Source of the DNA: Streptomyces ambofaciens ATCC 23877
GTDB taxonomy: Bacteria; Actinomycetota; Actinomycetes; Streptomycetales; Streptomycetaceae
Assembly (NCBI RefSeq): GCF_001267885.1
Contig: NZ_CP012382.1
Span: forward strand, 2,715,001 to 2,779,000
Direction: 5' to 3'
DNA length: 64,000 nucleotides
Position numbers and translations under genes: made by a program. This document shows, in pieces, positions 27,781 through 35,807 of this stretch. Position 1 is the first letter of the stretch, and each line of letters opens with the position of its first letter. The notes under the pieces were generated by a model. The model made no database searches. It had not been told where the DNA came from and saw only the letters and a list, made by a program, of their open reading frames with translations.

Positions 27781-30675
27781 CTAAGCGGGAACGATGTTCA
27801 CCAGCTTCGGTGCCCGCACGATCACCTTGCGGATCCCGGCCCCGTCCAGCGCGGCCAGGACCTTGTCGTCGGCCAGCGCGGCCTTCTCCAGGTCCTCCTC
27901 GGAGATGGACGGAGCGACCTCCAGCCGCGCCTTGACCTTGCCCTTGATCTGCACGACGCAGGTCACGGTCTCGTCGACGACGTAGGCCGGGTCGGCGACC
28001 GGGAAGTCCTGGTGGACGACCGAGTCGGAGTGCCCCAGCTTGCGCCACAGCTCCTCGGCGACGTGCGGGGCCAGCGGCGCGACCAGCAGCACCAGGCGCT
28101 CGGCGACCGTGCGCGGGACCGGGCCGCCCACCTTCGTCAGGTGGTTGTTCAGCTCGGTGACCTTGGCGATGGCGGTGTTGAAGCGCATGCCCTCCAGGTC
28201 CTGCCGTACGCCGTCGATGGCCTTGTGCAGGGCGCGCAGGGTGTCGGCGTCGATGTCGGACTCCGCGACGTCCGCGACCGTCACCTCGCCGGTGTTCTCG
28301 TCGACGACGTTGCGCCACAGCCGCTGCAGCAGCCGGAACTGGCCCACCACCGCGCGCGTGTCCCACGGCCGGGAGACGTCCAGCGGACCCATCGCCATCT
28401 CGTACAGGCGCAGGGTGTCGGCGCCGTACTCGGCGCAGATCTCGTCCGGGGTGACCGCGTTCTTCAGGGACTTGCCCATCTTGCCCAGCAGCCTGGAGAC
28501 CCGCTCGCCCTGGTAGTAGTAGGAGCCGTCGCGCTCCTCCACCTCGGCGGCCGGCACCGCGATGCCGCGGCTGTCCCGGTAGACGTAGGCCTGGATCATG
28601 CCCTGGTTGAACAGCTTGTGGAACGGCTCGGCCGAGGAGACGTGCCCCAGGTCGAACAGCACCTTGGACCAGAAGCGCGCGTACAGCAGATGCAGCACGG
28701 CGTGCTCGGCACCGCCGACGTACAGGTCGACGCCGCCGTGCGGCAGGCCCTCGCGCGGGCCCATCCAGTACTTCTCGATCTCCGGGTCGACCAGCTGCTC
28801 GGAGTTGTGCGGGTCCAGGTAACGCAGCTCGTACCAGCAGGAGCCGGCCCAGTTGGGCATGGTGTTGGTCTCGCGGCGGTACTTCTTCGGGCCGTCGCCC
28901 AGGTCCAGCGTGACGTTGACCCAGTCCTCGTTGCGGGACAGCGGCGTCTCGGGCCGGGTGTCCGCGTCGTCCGGGTCGAAGGTCCGCGGGGAGTAGTCCT
29001 CGACCTCGGGCAGCTCCAGCGGCAGCATCGACTCGGGCAGGGCGTGGGCGATGCCGTCCTCGTCGTAGACGATCGGGAAGGGCTCGCCCCAGTAGCGCTG
29101 GCGGCTGAACAGCCAGTCACGCAGGCGGAAGTTGACGGTGCCCTCGCCGGTGCCGGACCGCTCCAGCCACTCGGTGACGCGCTCCTTGGCCTCGACGACG
29201 CCCAGGCCGTCCAGGGAGACGTCCGCACCGGAGGAGTTCACGATCTTCGCGTCGTAGGAGGCGAAGGCCTCGTCCCACGTCGCGGTGTCCGTGCCGCGGC
29301 CGTCGGTCGGTTCGACGACGCAGCGGATCGGCAGCTCGAAGGCGCGCGCGAACTCGAAGTCGCGGGTGTCGTGCGCCGGGACGGCCATGATGGCGCCGGT
29401 CCCGTAGCCCATCAGCACGTAGTCGGCGATGAAGACCGGGACCTGCTCGCCGTTGACCGGGTTGGTCGCGTGCACGCCGATGAAGACGCCGGTCTTGTCC
29501 TTGGCCTCGGCCTGCCGCTCCACGTCGGACTTGGAAGCGGCCTGCGCGCGGTACGCCGCGACGGCCTCGGTCGGGGTCGCGTGACCGCCGGTCCACGCCT
29601 GGCGCGTGCCCTCGGGCCAGGCGGCCGGGGTGAACTTCTCGACCAGCGGGTGCTCGGGCGCCAGCACCATGTAGGTGGCGCCGAACAGGGTGTCCGGGCG
29701 CGTGGTGAAGACGGTGATGCGCTCCCCGTCGACGGGGAAGTCGACGCGGGCGCCCTCGGAGCGGCCGATCCAGTTGCGCTGCTGCAGCTTGATGGCCTCG
29801 GGCCAGTCCAGCTCGTCCAGGTCGTCCAGCAGCCGGTCGGCGTAGGCGGTGATGCGCATGTTCCACTGGCGCAGCTTGGACTTGAAGACGGGGAAGTTGC
29901 CGCGCTCGGAGCGGCCGTCGGCGGTGACCTCCTCGTTGGCCAGCACGGTGCCCAGGCCGGGGCACCAGTTGACGGGCGCGTCGGAGGCGTAGGCCAGGCG
30001 GTACTCGCCCAGGACGTCGGCGCGCTCGCCGGCGCTCAGGTCGCTCCACGCGCGCCCGGGGTGGCCCGGAACGGCCCGCTCACCGGACTCGAACCGGGCG
30101 ACCAGCTCGGCGATCGGACGGGCCCTGCGCGCCTCCTCGTCGTACCAGGAGTTGAAGATCTGCAGGAAGATCCACTGGGTCCACTTGTAGTACTCCGGGT
30201 CGATCGTGGCGAACGACCGGCGCTTGTCGTGGCCCAGCCCCAGCCGGCGCAGCTGGCTCTGCATGTTCTTCATGTTCGCCTCGGTCGACACGCGCGGGTG
30301 CGTGCCGGTCTGCACGGCGTACTGCTCGGCGGGCAGTCCGAAGGCGTCGAAGCCCAGGGTGTGCAGGACGTTGTGGCCGGTCATCCGCTGGAAGCGGGCG
30401 AAGACGTCGGTGGCGATGTAGCCCAGGGGGTGGCCGACGTGCAGGCCCGCACCGGAGGGGTACGGGAACATGTCCATGATGAACTTCTTGGGCCTGGCGA
30501 CCAGCTCCGGGTCGCCCGCCAGGTCGCCCTTGGGGTTCGGCGCGGCGTACGTCCCCTCGGCGTCCCAGAAGTCCTGCCAGCGTGCCTCGATCTCGGCGGC
30601 CATGGCGGCCGTGTAGCGGTGCGGCGCGGCGTCCGCCGGCACAGGGGCGGTCGCCGCGGGGTTCGTCTCGCTCAT
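27781..30675 (-). CDS. leuS: leucyl-tRNA synthetase
   Basis: This 964-residue class I synthetase charges tRNA-Leu. It has [20 protein letters not shown] (HIGH motif as HVGH), an inserted CP1 editing domain with [20 protein letters not shown] and [16 protein letters not shown], the second active-site half ([14 protein letters not shown]), the KMSKS loop as KMGKSLKN, and the C-terminal anticodon-binding domain. The ATG at 30675 follows GAGG. The upstream DNA carries a 12-codon leader peptide with three Leu codons and an intrinsic terminator (30752-30777), which predicts control by leucyl-tRNA charging through attenuation. Confidence 0.97.
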   Translation of the reverse strand: MSETNPAATAPVPADAAPHRYTAAMAAEIEARWQDFWDAEGTYAAPNPKGDLAGDPELVARPKKFIMDMFPYPSGAGLHVGHPLGYIATDVFARFQRMTGHNVLHTLGFDAFGLPAEQYAVQTGTHPRVSTEANMKNMQSQLRRLGLGHDKRRSFATIDPEYYKWTQWIFLQIFNSWYDEEARRARPIAELVARFESGERAVPGHPGRAWSDLSAGERADVLGEYRLAYASDAPVNWCPGLGTVLANEEVTADGRSERGNFPVFKSKLRQWNMRITAYADRLLDDLDELDWPEAIKLQQRNWIGRSEGARVDFPVDGERITVFTTRPDTLFGATYMVLAPEHPLVEKFTPAAWPEGTRQAWTGGHATPTEAVAAYRAQAASKSDVERQAEAKDKTGVFIGVHATNPVNGEQVPVFIADYVLMGYGTGAIMAVPAHDTRDFEFARAFELPIRCVVEPTDGRGTDTATWDEAFASYDAKIVNSSGADVSLDGLGVVEAKERVTEWLERSGTGEGTVNFRLRDWLFSRQRYWGEPFPIVYDEDGIAHALPESMLPLELPEVEDYSPRTFDPDDADTRPETPLSRNEDWVNVTLDLGDGPKKYRRETNTMPNWAGSCWYELRYLDPHNSEQLVDPEIEKYWMGPREGLPHGGVDLYVGGAEHAVLHLLYARFWSKVLFDLGHVSSAEPFHKLFNQGMIQAYVYRDSRGIAVPAAEVEERDGSYYYQGERVSRLLGKMGKSLKNAVTPDEICAEYGADTLRLYEMAMGPLDVSRPWDTRAVVGQFRLLQRLWRNVVDENTGEVTVADVAESDIDADTLRALHKAIDGVRQDLEGMRFNTAIAKVTELNNHLTKVGGPVPRTVAERLVLLVAPLAPHVAEELWRKLGHSDSVVHQDFPVADPAYVVDETVTCVVQIKGKVKARLEVAPSISEEDLEKAALADDKVLAALDGAGIRKVIVRAPKLVNIVPA

Positions 30676-30751
30676 GATCCTCAAAGCTCCATCGATCGTC
30701 TCTGCCAGCGGCTGCGACATTCAAGACCAGCGGCTGCGAATGCCGGGAAAT

Positions 30752-30777
30752 GAAAAATCCCCTCGCACAGGAGGGGA
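30752..30777 (-). terminator. attenuator-type terminator in the leuS leader
   Basis: On the minus strand TCCCCTC, a CTGTGC loop and GAGGGGA form a perfect 7-bp hairpin followed at once by TTTTT. It sits between the leader peptide stop and the leuS start, 76 bases before the ATG. A T-run like this is rare in this genome, which supports a real regulated terminator. Confidence 0.82.
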
Positions 30778-30824
30778 CGCCGCGCCGATTCCGGCCACCG
30801 GGCCTGGGCCGGGGTCGGGACTGA

Positions 30825-30863
30825 TCAGCGCGGCTCGCTAAGCAGAAGGCGTACGGCACGCAT
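30825..30863 (-). CDS. leuS leader peptide MRAVRLLLSEPR
   Basis: This is a 12-codon open frame (ATG at 30863, TGA at 30827-30825) with three consecutive Leu codons CTT-CTG-CTT at positions 6-8. CTT is rare in Streptomyces, so two in three codons suggests selection for slow decoding. The frame ends 47 bases before the terminator hairpin. The seven bases GCCGCGC covering its last codons (30834-30828) are complementary to GCGCGGC just before the terminator (30785-30779), and an inner CCGGCC/GGCCGG hairpin lies between. A -10-like TACCCT (30875-30870) ends six bases before the ATG, so the peptide would be translated from a leaderless transcript. This layout matches ribosome-mediated attenuators. 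Confidence 0.78.
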   Translation of the reverse strand: MRAVRLLLSEPR

Positions 30864-30869
30864 GGCGTC

Positions 30870-30875
30870 AGGGTA
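30870..30875 (-). promoter_or_regulatory. probable -10 box of the leuS leader transcript
   Basis: TACCCT on the minus strand lies six bases from the leader-peptide ATG, placing the transcription start at or next to the ATG. No convincing -35 hexamer is visible at the usual distance. Confidence 0.4.
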
Positions 30876-30973
30876 CCGCAGTCACCCAGCAGGCCGCGAC
30901 GGCCCTGTGGACGCTCCGCGGGCAGCCCTGTGGGCGGCCCCGTACGCCGGGCGAACCTGAACCAAGGTCAAAG

Positions 30974-30988
30974 GTTACTTCGCGTAAC
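30974..30988. promoter_or_regulatory. inverted repeat in an AT-rich stretch upstream of the cytochrome b gene
   Basis: GTTAC, five bases TTCGC, then GTAAC form a perfect short palindrome about 215 bases upstream of the cytochrome b start. The stretch from about 30956 to 31060 is markedly AT-rich for this genome (for example TGTCATTTGATAACAACGC) and looks like a promoter/operator region. Which regulator binds is unknown. Confidence 0.35.
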
Positions 30989-31203
30989 GACCACTAACGG
31001 GACATCGCAACGACGGCATTGTCATTTGATAACAACGCAATAACTCAAACCTCGTACTCGCGGGTATGACGCCACTTAGAGTGCGGCAGCGGGACCGCTT
31101 TCCCGAACCGCTCCGGAGTCGCCCCCATGAACCCTCCCCCGTTCCACCCCCGCAGTGACAGCTCGCCGCCTTCCCTCACGTCCCTGACGTGGGGAGGTCT
31201 GCC

Positions 31204-32472
31204 GTGGTGACGAACGACAGCACGATGGACGACACCTTCGCCCAGTTCCTCGACTTCGGCGCCGGCGTCCTCTCCCTCGTCTTCCTCAGCTGCTCCGTGA
31301 TCTGGGGGCTCGTCGCCCAGGACCGGGTGGTCCTCGACACCCGCCAGCGCATCCTGGCCCAGGCGGTGCACCGCACCACCGCGGTCGCCTCGGTCGTGTT
31401 CCTGCTGGTGCACATCGGGGTCAAGCTGACGCTGGCGCACACCACCTGGGTCGCCGCGGTGATCCCCTTCGGGCTCCTGGCCACGGAGGACGAGGCCTTC
31501 GGCGGCAGGTCCGTCCTCATCGGCTTCGGCACCCTGGCCAGCATGCTCATGATCTTCGTGGGCGTGACCGGCGCCCTGCGCAACCGCTTCGCCTCCCCGG
31601 CCCCCGTGGCCTCCCGCTGGCGCGCCATGCACATGCTGGCCTACCCGGCGTGGTGCCTGGCCCTGCTGCACGGGCTCTACGCGGGTCGCGCGGCCAAGCC
31701 GGTCTTCACCGTCCTGTACGGCCTGTCCGTGCTCGGCGTCATGGCGGCCCTGGCGCTGCGCGCGGCTCCCCGGCCGGTCAAGCGCGAGGTCGCCGACCGG
31801 ATCGCCGGCTTCTTCGGGACCACCGAGCGCAGGGTCCAGGAGGAGCTGGAGGAGAGCCGGGCCCGCGCGACCACCGCCTCCACGCTGCCGGGCTACGAGG
31901 GCCCGCGGACGTCCGGGGCCCGCTCGGCGTCCCGGTCCGCGCCGCGGTACGAGTCCGCGGAGCGGCTCACGCCCCCGGAGCCCGCGAACGGGTTCGCGGC
32001 CGCCTACCGGGCCGTGTCCAGCCCCTCCGGCGCCCGGCGACAGCCGCTGACGGCCGACGCGATCACGCCCGACCGGCTGCCGCCGGACATGCGGCCCACC
32101 GAGACGATGCCCGTCGCGGACGGCGGGGGCAGCACCTCGGGAAGCTGGCCGATACCGTCACCGCCGCCGGTCGGCGAGGCACCCCCCTCGGTCTACGACC
32201 CGCTCAACGACACGGGACACACCATCCCGGTCTACGGCAATCCGGACGCGTCCGGCTACGGCTCGAGTGACGTGTACGACACCGGTGAGACGAACGCCGT
32301 CTATGACACGTATTACCCCGACGACACCTACAACAGCGGTCCCGCCACTGAACCAACCCCCGGCGCGTCCTCCGGCCCGACGGCCGTAGGCACGCCGTAC
32401 GACACGTCCTACGACTTCGACGCACCGGGTTCGGGCGAACCTTGGAACACGCCTTCCGGAGGCTATAAGTGA
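31204..32472 (+). CDS. ferric-reductase-like transmembrane cytochrome b protein
   Basis: This protein of about 422 residues has an N-terminal membrane domain of five to six helices (about residues 14-187) and a long soluble C-terminal tail. Four His residues in two pairs, H56/H70 and H143/H156, are spaced 14 and 13 residues in two helices, the pattern that holds two b-hemes in ferric-reductase/NOX domains. No FAD/NAD domain is attached. The tail (about 215-422) is Ser/Pro-rich then Tyr/Asp-rich (VYDPLNDTGHTIPVYGN, TNAVYDTYYPDDTYNSGPA) and disordered-looking. GGGGAGG precedes the tandem GTGs at 31204 and 31207. The stop overlaps the next gene's start (GTGA), so the partner NuoF-like protein is probably its electron donor. 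Confidence 0.8.
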   Translation: MVTNDSTMDDTFAQFLDFGAGVLSLVFLSCSVIWGLVAQDRVVLDTRQRILAQAVHRTTAVASVVFLLVHIGVKLTLAHTTWVAAVIPFGLLATEDEAFGGRSVLIGFGTLASMLMIFVGVTGALRNRFASPAPVASRWRAMHMLAYPAWCLALLHGLYAGRAAKPVFTVLYGLSVLGVMAALALRAAPRPVKREVADRIAGFFGTTERRVQEELEESRARATTASTLPGYEGPRTSGARSASRSAPRYESAERLTPPEPANGFAAAYRAVSSPSGARRQPLTADAITPDRLPPDMRPTETMPVADGGGSTSGSWPIPSPPPVGEAPPSVYDPLNDTGHTIPVYGNPDASGYGSSDVYDTGETNAVYDTYYPDDTYNSGPATEPTPGASSGPTAVGTPYDTSYDFDAPGSGEPWNTPSGGYK

Positions 32473-34082
32473 ACGAGGCCCTGCCCGACGTCCCCGAAGT
32501 CCGCGTGGTCGGTCTTCCCCAGCTCACGTCGGGCTTCGACCTTGTCGAGCGCCTGGATCTGCCCATGCACCTGAAGGTGCACGGCCCGCTCGAACCGCTG
32601 GGCGGCGAACAGCTCGCCCAGCTCTCCGAACGCATCAACCTGAAGGGCCGCGGCGGCGCGGGCTTCCCCTTCCACAAGAAGCTGCGCTCGGTCGCCGAGG
32701 CGGCGATCAAACGCGGCGTACGGCCGGTCGTGGTCGTCAACGGCAGCGAGGACGAGCCCGCCTGCCGCAAGGACACGGTGCTCATCAACCGCGCCCCGCA
32801 CCTGATCCTGGACGGCGCGCTGCTGTGCGCCGAGGCCATGGGCGCGCGCACGCTGGTCATCGGGGTCACCCGGGAGTCCACCCAGCGCTCCATGGAGGCC
32901 GCCCTCGCCGAGCGCGGCCTGAGCAACGGGCGCCGCTCCGCCCTCCGCGCGCGCGTGCAGCGCAACCCGGTCCGCATGGTCACCGGCGCGGCGGCCTCGC
33001 TGATCCGCTCCATCGACGGCGGCCCGGCGATGCCGCCCGGCCGCAAGGTCAGCGCCTCCAGGAGCGGGGTCGGCGGCGCCCCGACCCTGCTGTCCAACGC
33101 CGAGACCTTCGCCCAGCTCGCGATCGCCGCCCGCATCGGCCCGGAGCGCTACGGCAACACCGGCCTGTACGACGAGCCGGGCACCGTCATGCTCACCGTC
33201 TCCGGGGCGGTCGCCCGCCCGATGGTGATCGAGGTGCCGACGGGCGTGCCGTTGCGCTACGTCCTCCAGCTCGCCGGCGCCCCGCCGGTGCCGCAGGGCG
33301 TGCTGACCGGCGGCTACCACGGCAAGTGGATCGACGCGGCGTCCGTCGACGAGGCGATCGTCTCCCGCAACTCCCTGCAGCAGGTGGGCGGCTCGCTCGG
33401 CGCGGGCGCGATCCTGCCGATCGGTCAGGGCACCTGCCCGCTGGGCGAGTCGCTGCGCGTGGCGCAGTGGCTGGCGCAGGAGAGCGCGGGCCAGTGCGGC
33501 CCCTGCTACCTGGGCCTGCCGGCCGCCGCACGCGGCCTGGAGGACATCCTGAACGGCGGTGGCCCGGCCGCGCTGGAGGCGGTCAAGCAGGTCGCGCGGA
33601 ACGTGAAGCGGCGCGGCGCCTGCTCGCACCCGGACGGCTCCGCGATGTTCCTCGAGTCGACCCTCAAGGCGTTCACCGACGACCTCGCCGCCCATGTCCT
33701 CGGCAACGGCTGCGGGCGGCCCGTGGAGGGTGTCCTGCCGCTCTTCGAGGGCGGCACGGCCCCTACGGGCGTCCCGGGCGGCGGCGGGGAGAACGGCCCC
33801 AGCCGCCAGAAGATCTACGTCGACTGGACGCTGTGCCGGGGCCACGGCCTGTGCGCGGACATCCTGCCGGAGGTCTTCCAGCTCGGCGCCGACGGCTTCC
33901 CGACGGTCGCGCAGGCCGAGGTGCCGCGCTTCGCGGAGGCCAAGGCGGTCCGCGCGGTGCGCCGCTGCCCGGCGCTCGCCCTGCGCATCGAGGAGGACAC
34001 CCGGGGGCAGATCCCCCCGCCCTCGCGGACCAACCTGCCGGTCCTCTCCCCGGGCCGGGGACGCCGGGCGCTCGGCCGCTGA
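32469..34082 (+). CDS. NuoF-like NADH/FMN iron-sulphur protein fused to a 3Fe-4S ferredoxin
   Basis: This 537-residue soluble protein resembles the 51-kDa complex I subunit NuoF. GRGGAGFPFHKK (residue 60 on) corresponds to the nucleotide loop and VVVNGSEDEPACRKD to the FMN-binding ADE-EPG motif. An SLBB-like region follows (TVMLTVSGAVARPMVIEVPT). The cluster-binding loop ESAGQCGPCYLG keeps C343 and C346, and C385 is retained, but the first ligand of the usual ESCGxCxPC motif is Ala340. A C-terminal ferredoxin follows: C456-RGHGL-C462 and C500-P, the C-x5-C...C pattern of 3Fe-4S ferredoxins. GTG start overlaps the cytochrome b stop (GTGA). Together they look like an NAD(P)H-to-heme b electron-transfer pair; the final acceptor is unknown. 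Confidence 0.82.
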   Translation: MNEALPDVPEVRVVGLPQLTSGFDLVERLDLPMHLKVHGPLEPLGGEQLAQLSERINLKGRGGAGFPFHKKLRSVAEAAIKRGVRPVVVVNGSEDEPACRKDTVLINRAPHLILDGALLCAEAMGARTLVIGVTRESTQRSMEAALAERGLSNGRRSALRARVQRNPVRMVTGAAASLIRSIDGGPAMPPGRKVSASRSGVGGAPTLLSNAETFAQLAIAARIGPERYGNTGLYDEPGTVMLTVSGAVARPMVIEVPTGVPLRYVLQLAGAPPVPQGVLTGGYHGKWIDAASVDEAIVSRNSLQQVGGSLGAGAILPIGQGTCPLGESLRVAQWLAQESAGQCGPCYLGLPAAARGLEDILNGGGPAALEAVKQVARNVKRRGACSHPDGSAMFLESTLKAFTDDLAAHVLGNGCGRPVEGVLPLFEGGTAPTGVPGGGGENGPSRQKIYVDWTLCRGHGLCADILPEVFQLGADGFPTVAQAEVPRFAEAKAVRAVRRCPALALRIEEDTRGQIPPPSRTNLPVLSPGRGRRALGR

Positions 34083-34099
34083 GCCCCGACCACACGAAC

Positions 34100-34129
34100 A
34101 AACCCCCCGGATCGTGATCCGGGGGGTTT
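34100..34129. terminator. bidirectional intrinsic terminator between the redox pair and tRNA-Ala
   Basis: AAACCCCCCGGATC and GATCCGGGGGGTTT are perfect 14-bp arms with a 2-base centre, giving A- and T-flanks on both sides. It would stop both the redox operon (plus) and the tRNA transcript (minus). Confidence 0.9.
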
Positions 34130-34134
34130 CCCTG

Positions 34135-34207
34135 TGGAGCTAAGGAGAATTGAACTCCTGACCTCCTGCATGCCATGCAGGCGCTCTACCAACTGAGCTA
34201 TAGCCCC
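34135..34207 (-). tRNA. tRNA-Ala (anticodon GGC), copy 1
   Basis: The 73-base cloverleaf has acceptor GGGGCTA/TAGCTCC, D-arm TAGCTCAGTTGGTAGAGC, anticodon stem CCTGC/GCAGG around loop ATGGCAT (anticodon GGC) and T-arm AGGAGTTCAATTCTCCT. CCA is not encoded after discriminator A. It is identical to the second copy at 34942-35014. Confidence 0.96.
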
Positions 34208-34247
34208 TTGCTTCTTCGTCCGCCCGGTCTCCCCGGCGGCGACGCCA

Positions 34248-34253
34248 ACATTA
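34248..34253 (-). promoter_or_regulatory. probable -10 box of tRNA-Ala copy 1
   Basis: TAATGT on the minus strand lies about 40 bases upstream of the mature tRNA 5' end, with a TTGGTG hexamer 19 bases further upstream. This is a plausible promoter that would also give a processed 5' leader. Confidence 0.35.
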
Positions 34254-34330
34254 CACGGTCCACCGGGCCCAACACCAAATCGTTTCCGTTCTGTCCGATT
34301 TGGCGCCGGATGCGCTCCCGACGTGCCTGA

Positions 34331-34564
34331 CTAGGCCGTCACGAACGAGTAGAACCGCTTGAGCGTGCAGTGCTCCTCGAGGAGCCGGCCGTAGATCGGC
34401 TCGCCCTCGAGCTCGCGGTACGTCTCGATCGGGTCGCCTTTTATGATCAGCGCCCGCGCGCACTCCTCGCACCAGTACTGGTAGTCCGGATTCACCGGCT
34501 CCATGTCCCGCACGATCGGGGTGCCGCTGCCGCACCAGTCGCACTTCCGCCTGTGTGCACCCAT
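34331..34564 (-). CDS. small zinc-ribbon protein, 77 aa
   Basis: This 77-residue protein has CDWCGSG near the N-terminus and WCEECARA in the middle, two CxxC knuckles that would bind one zinc. The rest is acidic (PIETYRELEGEPIYGRLLEE) and ends KRFYSFVTA. Function is unknown. Its ATG lies 3 bases after the stop of a second zinc-ribbon gene, so the two form a tiny operon. Both sit between identical tRNA-Ala genes. Confidence 0.72.
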   Translation of the reverse strand: MGAHRRKCDWCGSGTPIVRDMEPVNPDYQYWCEECARALIIKGDPIETYRELEGEPIYGRLLEEHCTLKRFYSFVTA

Positions 34565-34567
34565 CGA

Positions 34568-34741
34568 TCAGCTCCAGCTGTGGCCGCAGGCCGTGCACAC
34601 GTAGGAGATACCGCCGTTGTCACCGAGGACTTGGGCCACGTGTCCGGAACCGCAGGAAGGGCAGCTGAGGCGGGTGATGGTGTTCCGTGCCACCGCTCCG
34701 CCGAGGAGATGACCGACCTCCTCGAGGATGCTCGCAGGCAT
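34568..34741 (-). CDS. small zinc-ribbon protein, 57 aa
   Basis: This 57-residue frame starts MPASILEEVGHLLGGAVARN and carries CPSCGSG and CTACGHSWS, two CxxC pairs of a rubredoxin-like zinc ribbon, ending with GHSWS next to the stop. The Shine-Dalgarno GGGAGGG lies about 9 bases upstream of ATG 34741. The C-terminal ribbon resembles those of RNA- or DNA-binding ribbons (TFIIS-like), but the partner is unknown. It is immediately followed by the 77-residue ribbon protein. Confidence 0.7.
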   Translation of the reverse strand: MPASILEEVGHLLGGAVARNTITRLSCPSCGSGHVAQVLGDNGGISYVCTACGHSWS

Positions 34742-34900
34742 CGCCACTCCCTCCCGTCGGGCCGCGGTCCCTTCCGGCCGTTTGATTCTGCCACGACCGG
34801 GCCAATACGGTCAGCGACGCCTCAGTACCGGTCCGGACACGGAGTCCCACAGGGGTATACGCCTGCGGGACGCCTGGTGCTCAGATGGGCTCAAACGAAA

Positions 34901-34928
34901 AATCCCGCCCCCCGAGGGGGACGGGATT
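34901..34928 (-). terminator. terminator of tRNA-Ala copy 2
   Basis: On the minus strand AATCCCGTCCCCC pairs with GGGGGGCGGGATT (one G-U) and is followed by TTT. It starts 14 bases after the mature 3' end of the second tRNA-Ala. Confidence 0.85.
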
Positions 34929-34941
34929 CGTCCGTGGGCTG

Positions 34942-35014
34942 TGGAGCTAAGGAGAATTGAACTCCTGACCTCCTGCATGCCATGCAGGCGCTCTACCAAC
35001 TGAGCTATAGCCCC
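34942..35014 (-). tRNA. tRNA-Ala (anticodon GGC), copy 2
   Basis: The 73-base sequence is identical to copy 1 (34135-34207), with anticodon GGC and no encoded CCA. Its promoter appears distinct: TAAAGT on the minus strand lies near 35085. The two copies are in the same orientation, 807 bases apart. Confidence 0.96.
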
Positions 35015-35044
35015 TTGCTGCCACCCGGCCTGGCCGTGTGGTCC

Positions 35045-35067
35045 TTCGCCCCGCTCGGCGGGGCGAA
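35045..35067 (-). terminator. hairpin downstream of the histidine phosphatase gene
   Basis: TTCGCCCCGC and GCGGGGCGAA are perfect 10-bp arms with a TCG loop. It lies between the histidine phosphatase stop (35136) and tRNA-Ala copy 2. It may end the rsfS operon or be part of the tRNA precursor, since the likely tRNA -10 lies just upstream of it. Confidence 0.5.
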
Positions 35068-35135
35068 CAAGAAGAACTTTAGCCTGCGACCTGCCGGAAA
35101 GTGAAATCCGGGTACCGGCCCCCGGCCGCGGCGGC

Positions 35136-35807
35136 TCAGTCGTCGTCGCCGAGCACCGGTTCCGGCAGCGTGCCGGCGTTGTGCTCCAGCAGGCGCCAGC
35201 CCCGGGCGCCCTCGCCGAGGACGGACCAGCAGCAGTTGGTCAGCCCGCCGAGACTCTCCCAGCTGTGCGGTTCCAGACCGAGCAGGCGGCCGATCGTGGT
35301 GCGGATCGTGCCGCCGTGGCTGACCACGACGAGGGTGCCGTCCTCGGCGAGCTTCTCGGCGTGGCGGAGCACCACGGGCGCGGCGCGGTCGGCGACCTCG
35401 GTCTCCAGCTCACCGCCGCCGCGGCGGACCGGCTCGCCGCGCTTCCACGCCGCGTACTCCTCGCCGTGCCGGGCGATGATCTCCTCGTGGGTCAGCCCCT
35501 GCCAGACGCCCGCGTAGGTCTCCCGCAGGCCCTCCTCCAGGGTCACGTCCAGACCGGTGAGGGCGGCGAGCTCGGCCGCGGTGTGCGCGGCCCGCAGGAG
35601 GTCGGAGGCGATGATCGCGTCGGGCCGCAGGCCCACGAGCAGCCGGGCGGCGCGGCGGGCCTGGGCGACGCCGGTCTCGGTGAGCTCGACGTCCGTGGTG
35701 CCCTGGAAGCGGCGCTCCACGTTCCACGCGGTCTGGCCGTGCCGCCACAGGATGATGCGCCGGCCGCGGCCCGGCCCGGCGGCCGCGACCTCGCCGGTGG
35801 CGCTCAT
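35136..35807 (-). CDS. histidine phosphatase family protein (phosphoglycerate mutase-like)
   Basis: This 223-residue member of the histidine phosphatase superfamily has the phospho-His motif ILWRHGQTAWNVERRFQGTT (RHG at about residues 22-24). It also has the second His in VVVSHGGTIRTTIGRLL and the catalytic acid region EGLRETYAGVWQGLTHEEI. It hydrolyses phosphate esters; the substrate is unknown and metabolic mutase activity is doubtful. The ATG overlaps the rsfS stop by four bases, so it is translationally coupled to the ribosome silencing factor. This is a conserved actinobacterial pairing. Confidence 0.88.
   Translation of the reverse strand: MSATGEVAAAGPGRGRRIILWRHGQTAWNVERRFQGTTDVELTETGVAQARRAARLLVGLRPDAIIASDLLRAAHTAAELAALTGLDVTLEEGLRETYAGVWQGLTHEEIIARHGEEYAAWKRGEPVRRGGGELETEVADRAAPVVLRHAEKLAEDGTLVVVSHGGTIRTTIGRLLGLEPHSWESLGGLTNCCWSVLGEGARGWRLLEHNAGTLPEPVLGDDD

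Noticed and set aside
28012..30753. 913-codon plus-strand open frame opposite leuS
   Set aside because: leuS on the minus strand has all synthetase motifs; the antisense frame is Val/Gln/Leu-rich without domains.
30676..30900. T-box riboswitch for leuS
   Set aside because: No T-box consensus or specifier-loop layout is seen. The short frame with Leu codons and a terminator fits ribosome-mediated attenuation better.
34135..35014. Integrated mobile element between tRNA-Ala repeats
   Set aside because: The repeats are complete tRNA genes with separate promoters and terminators, and the interval lacks integrase, transfer or phage genes.
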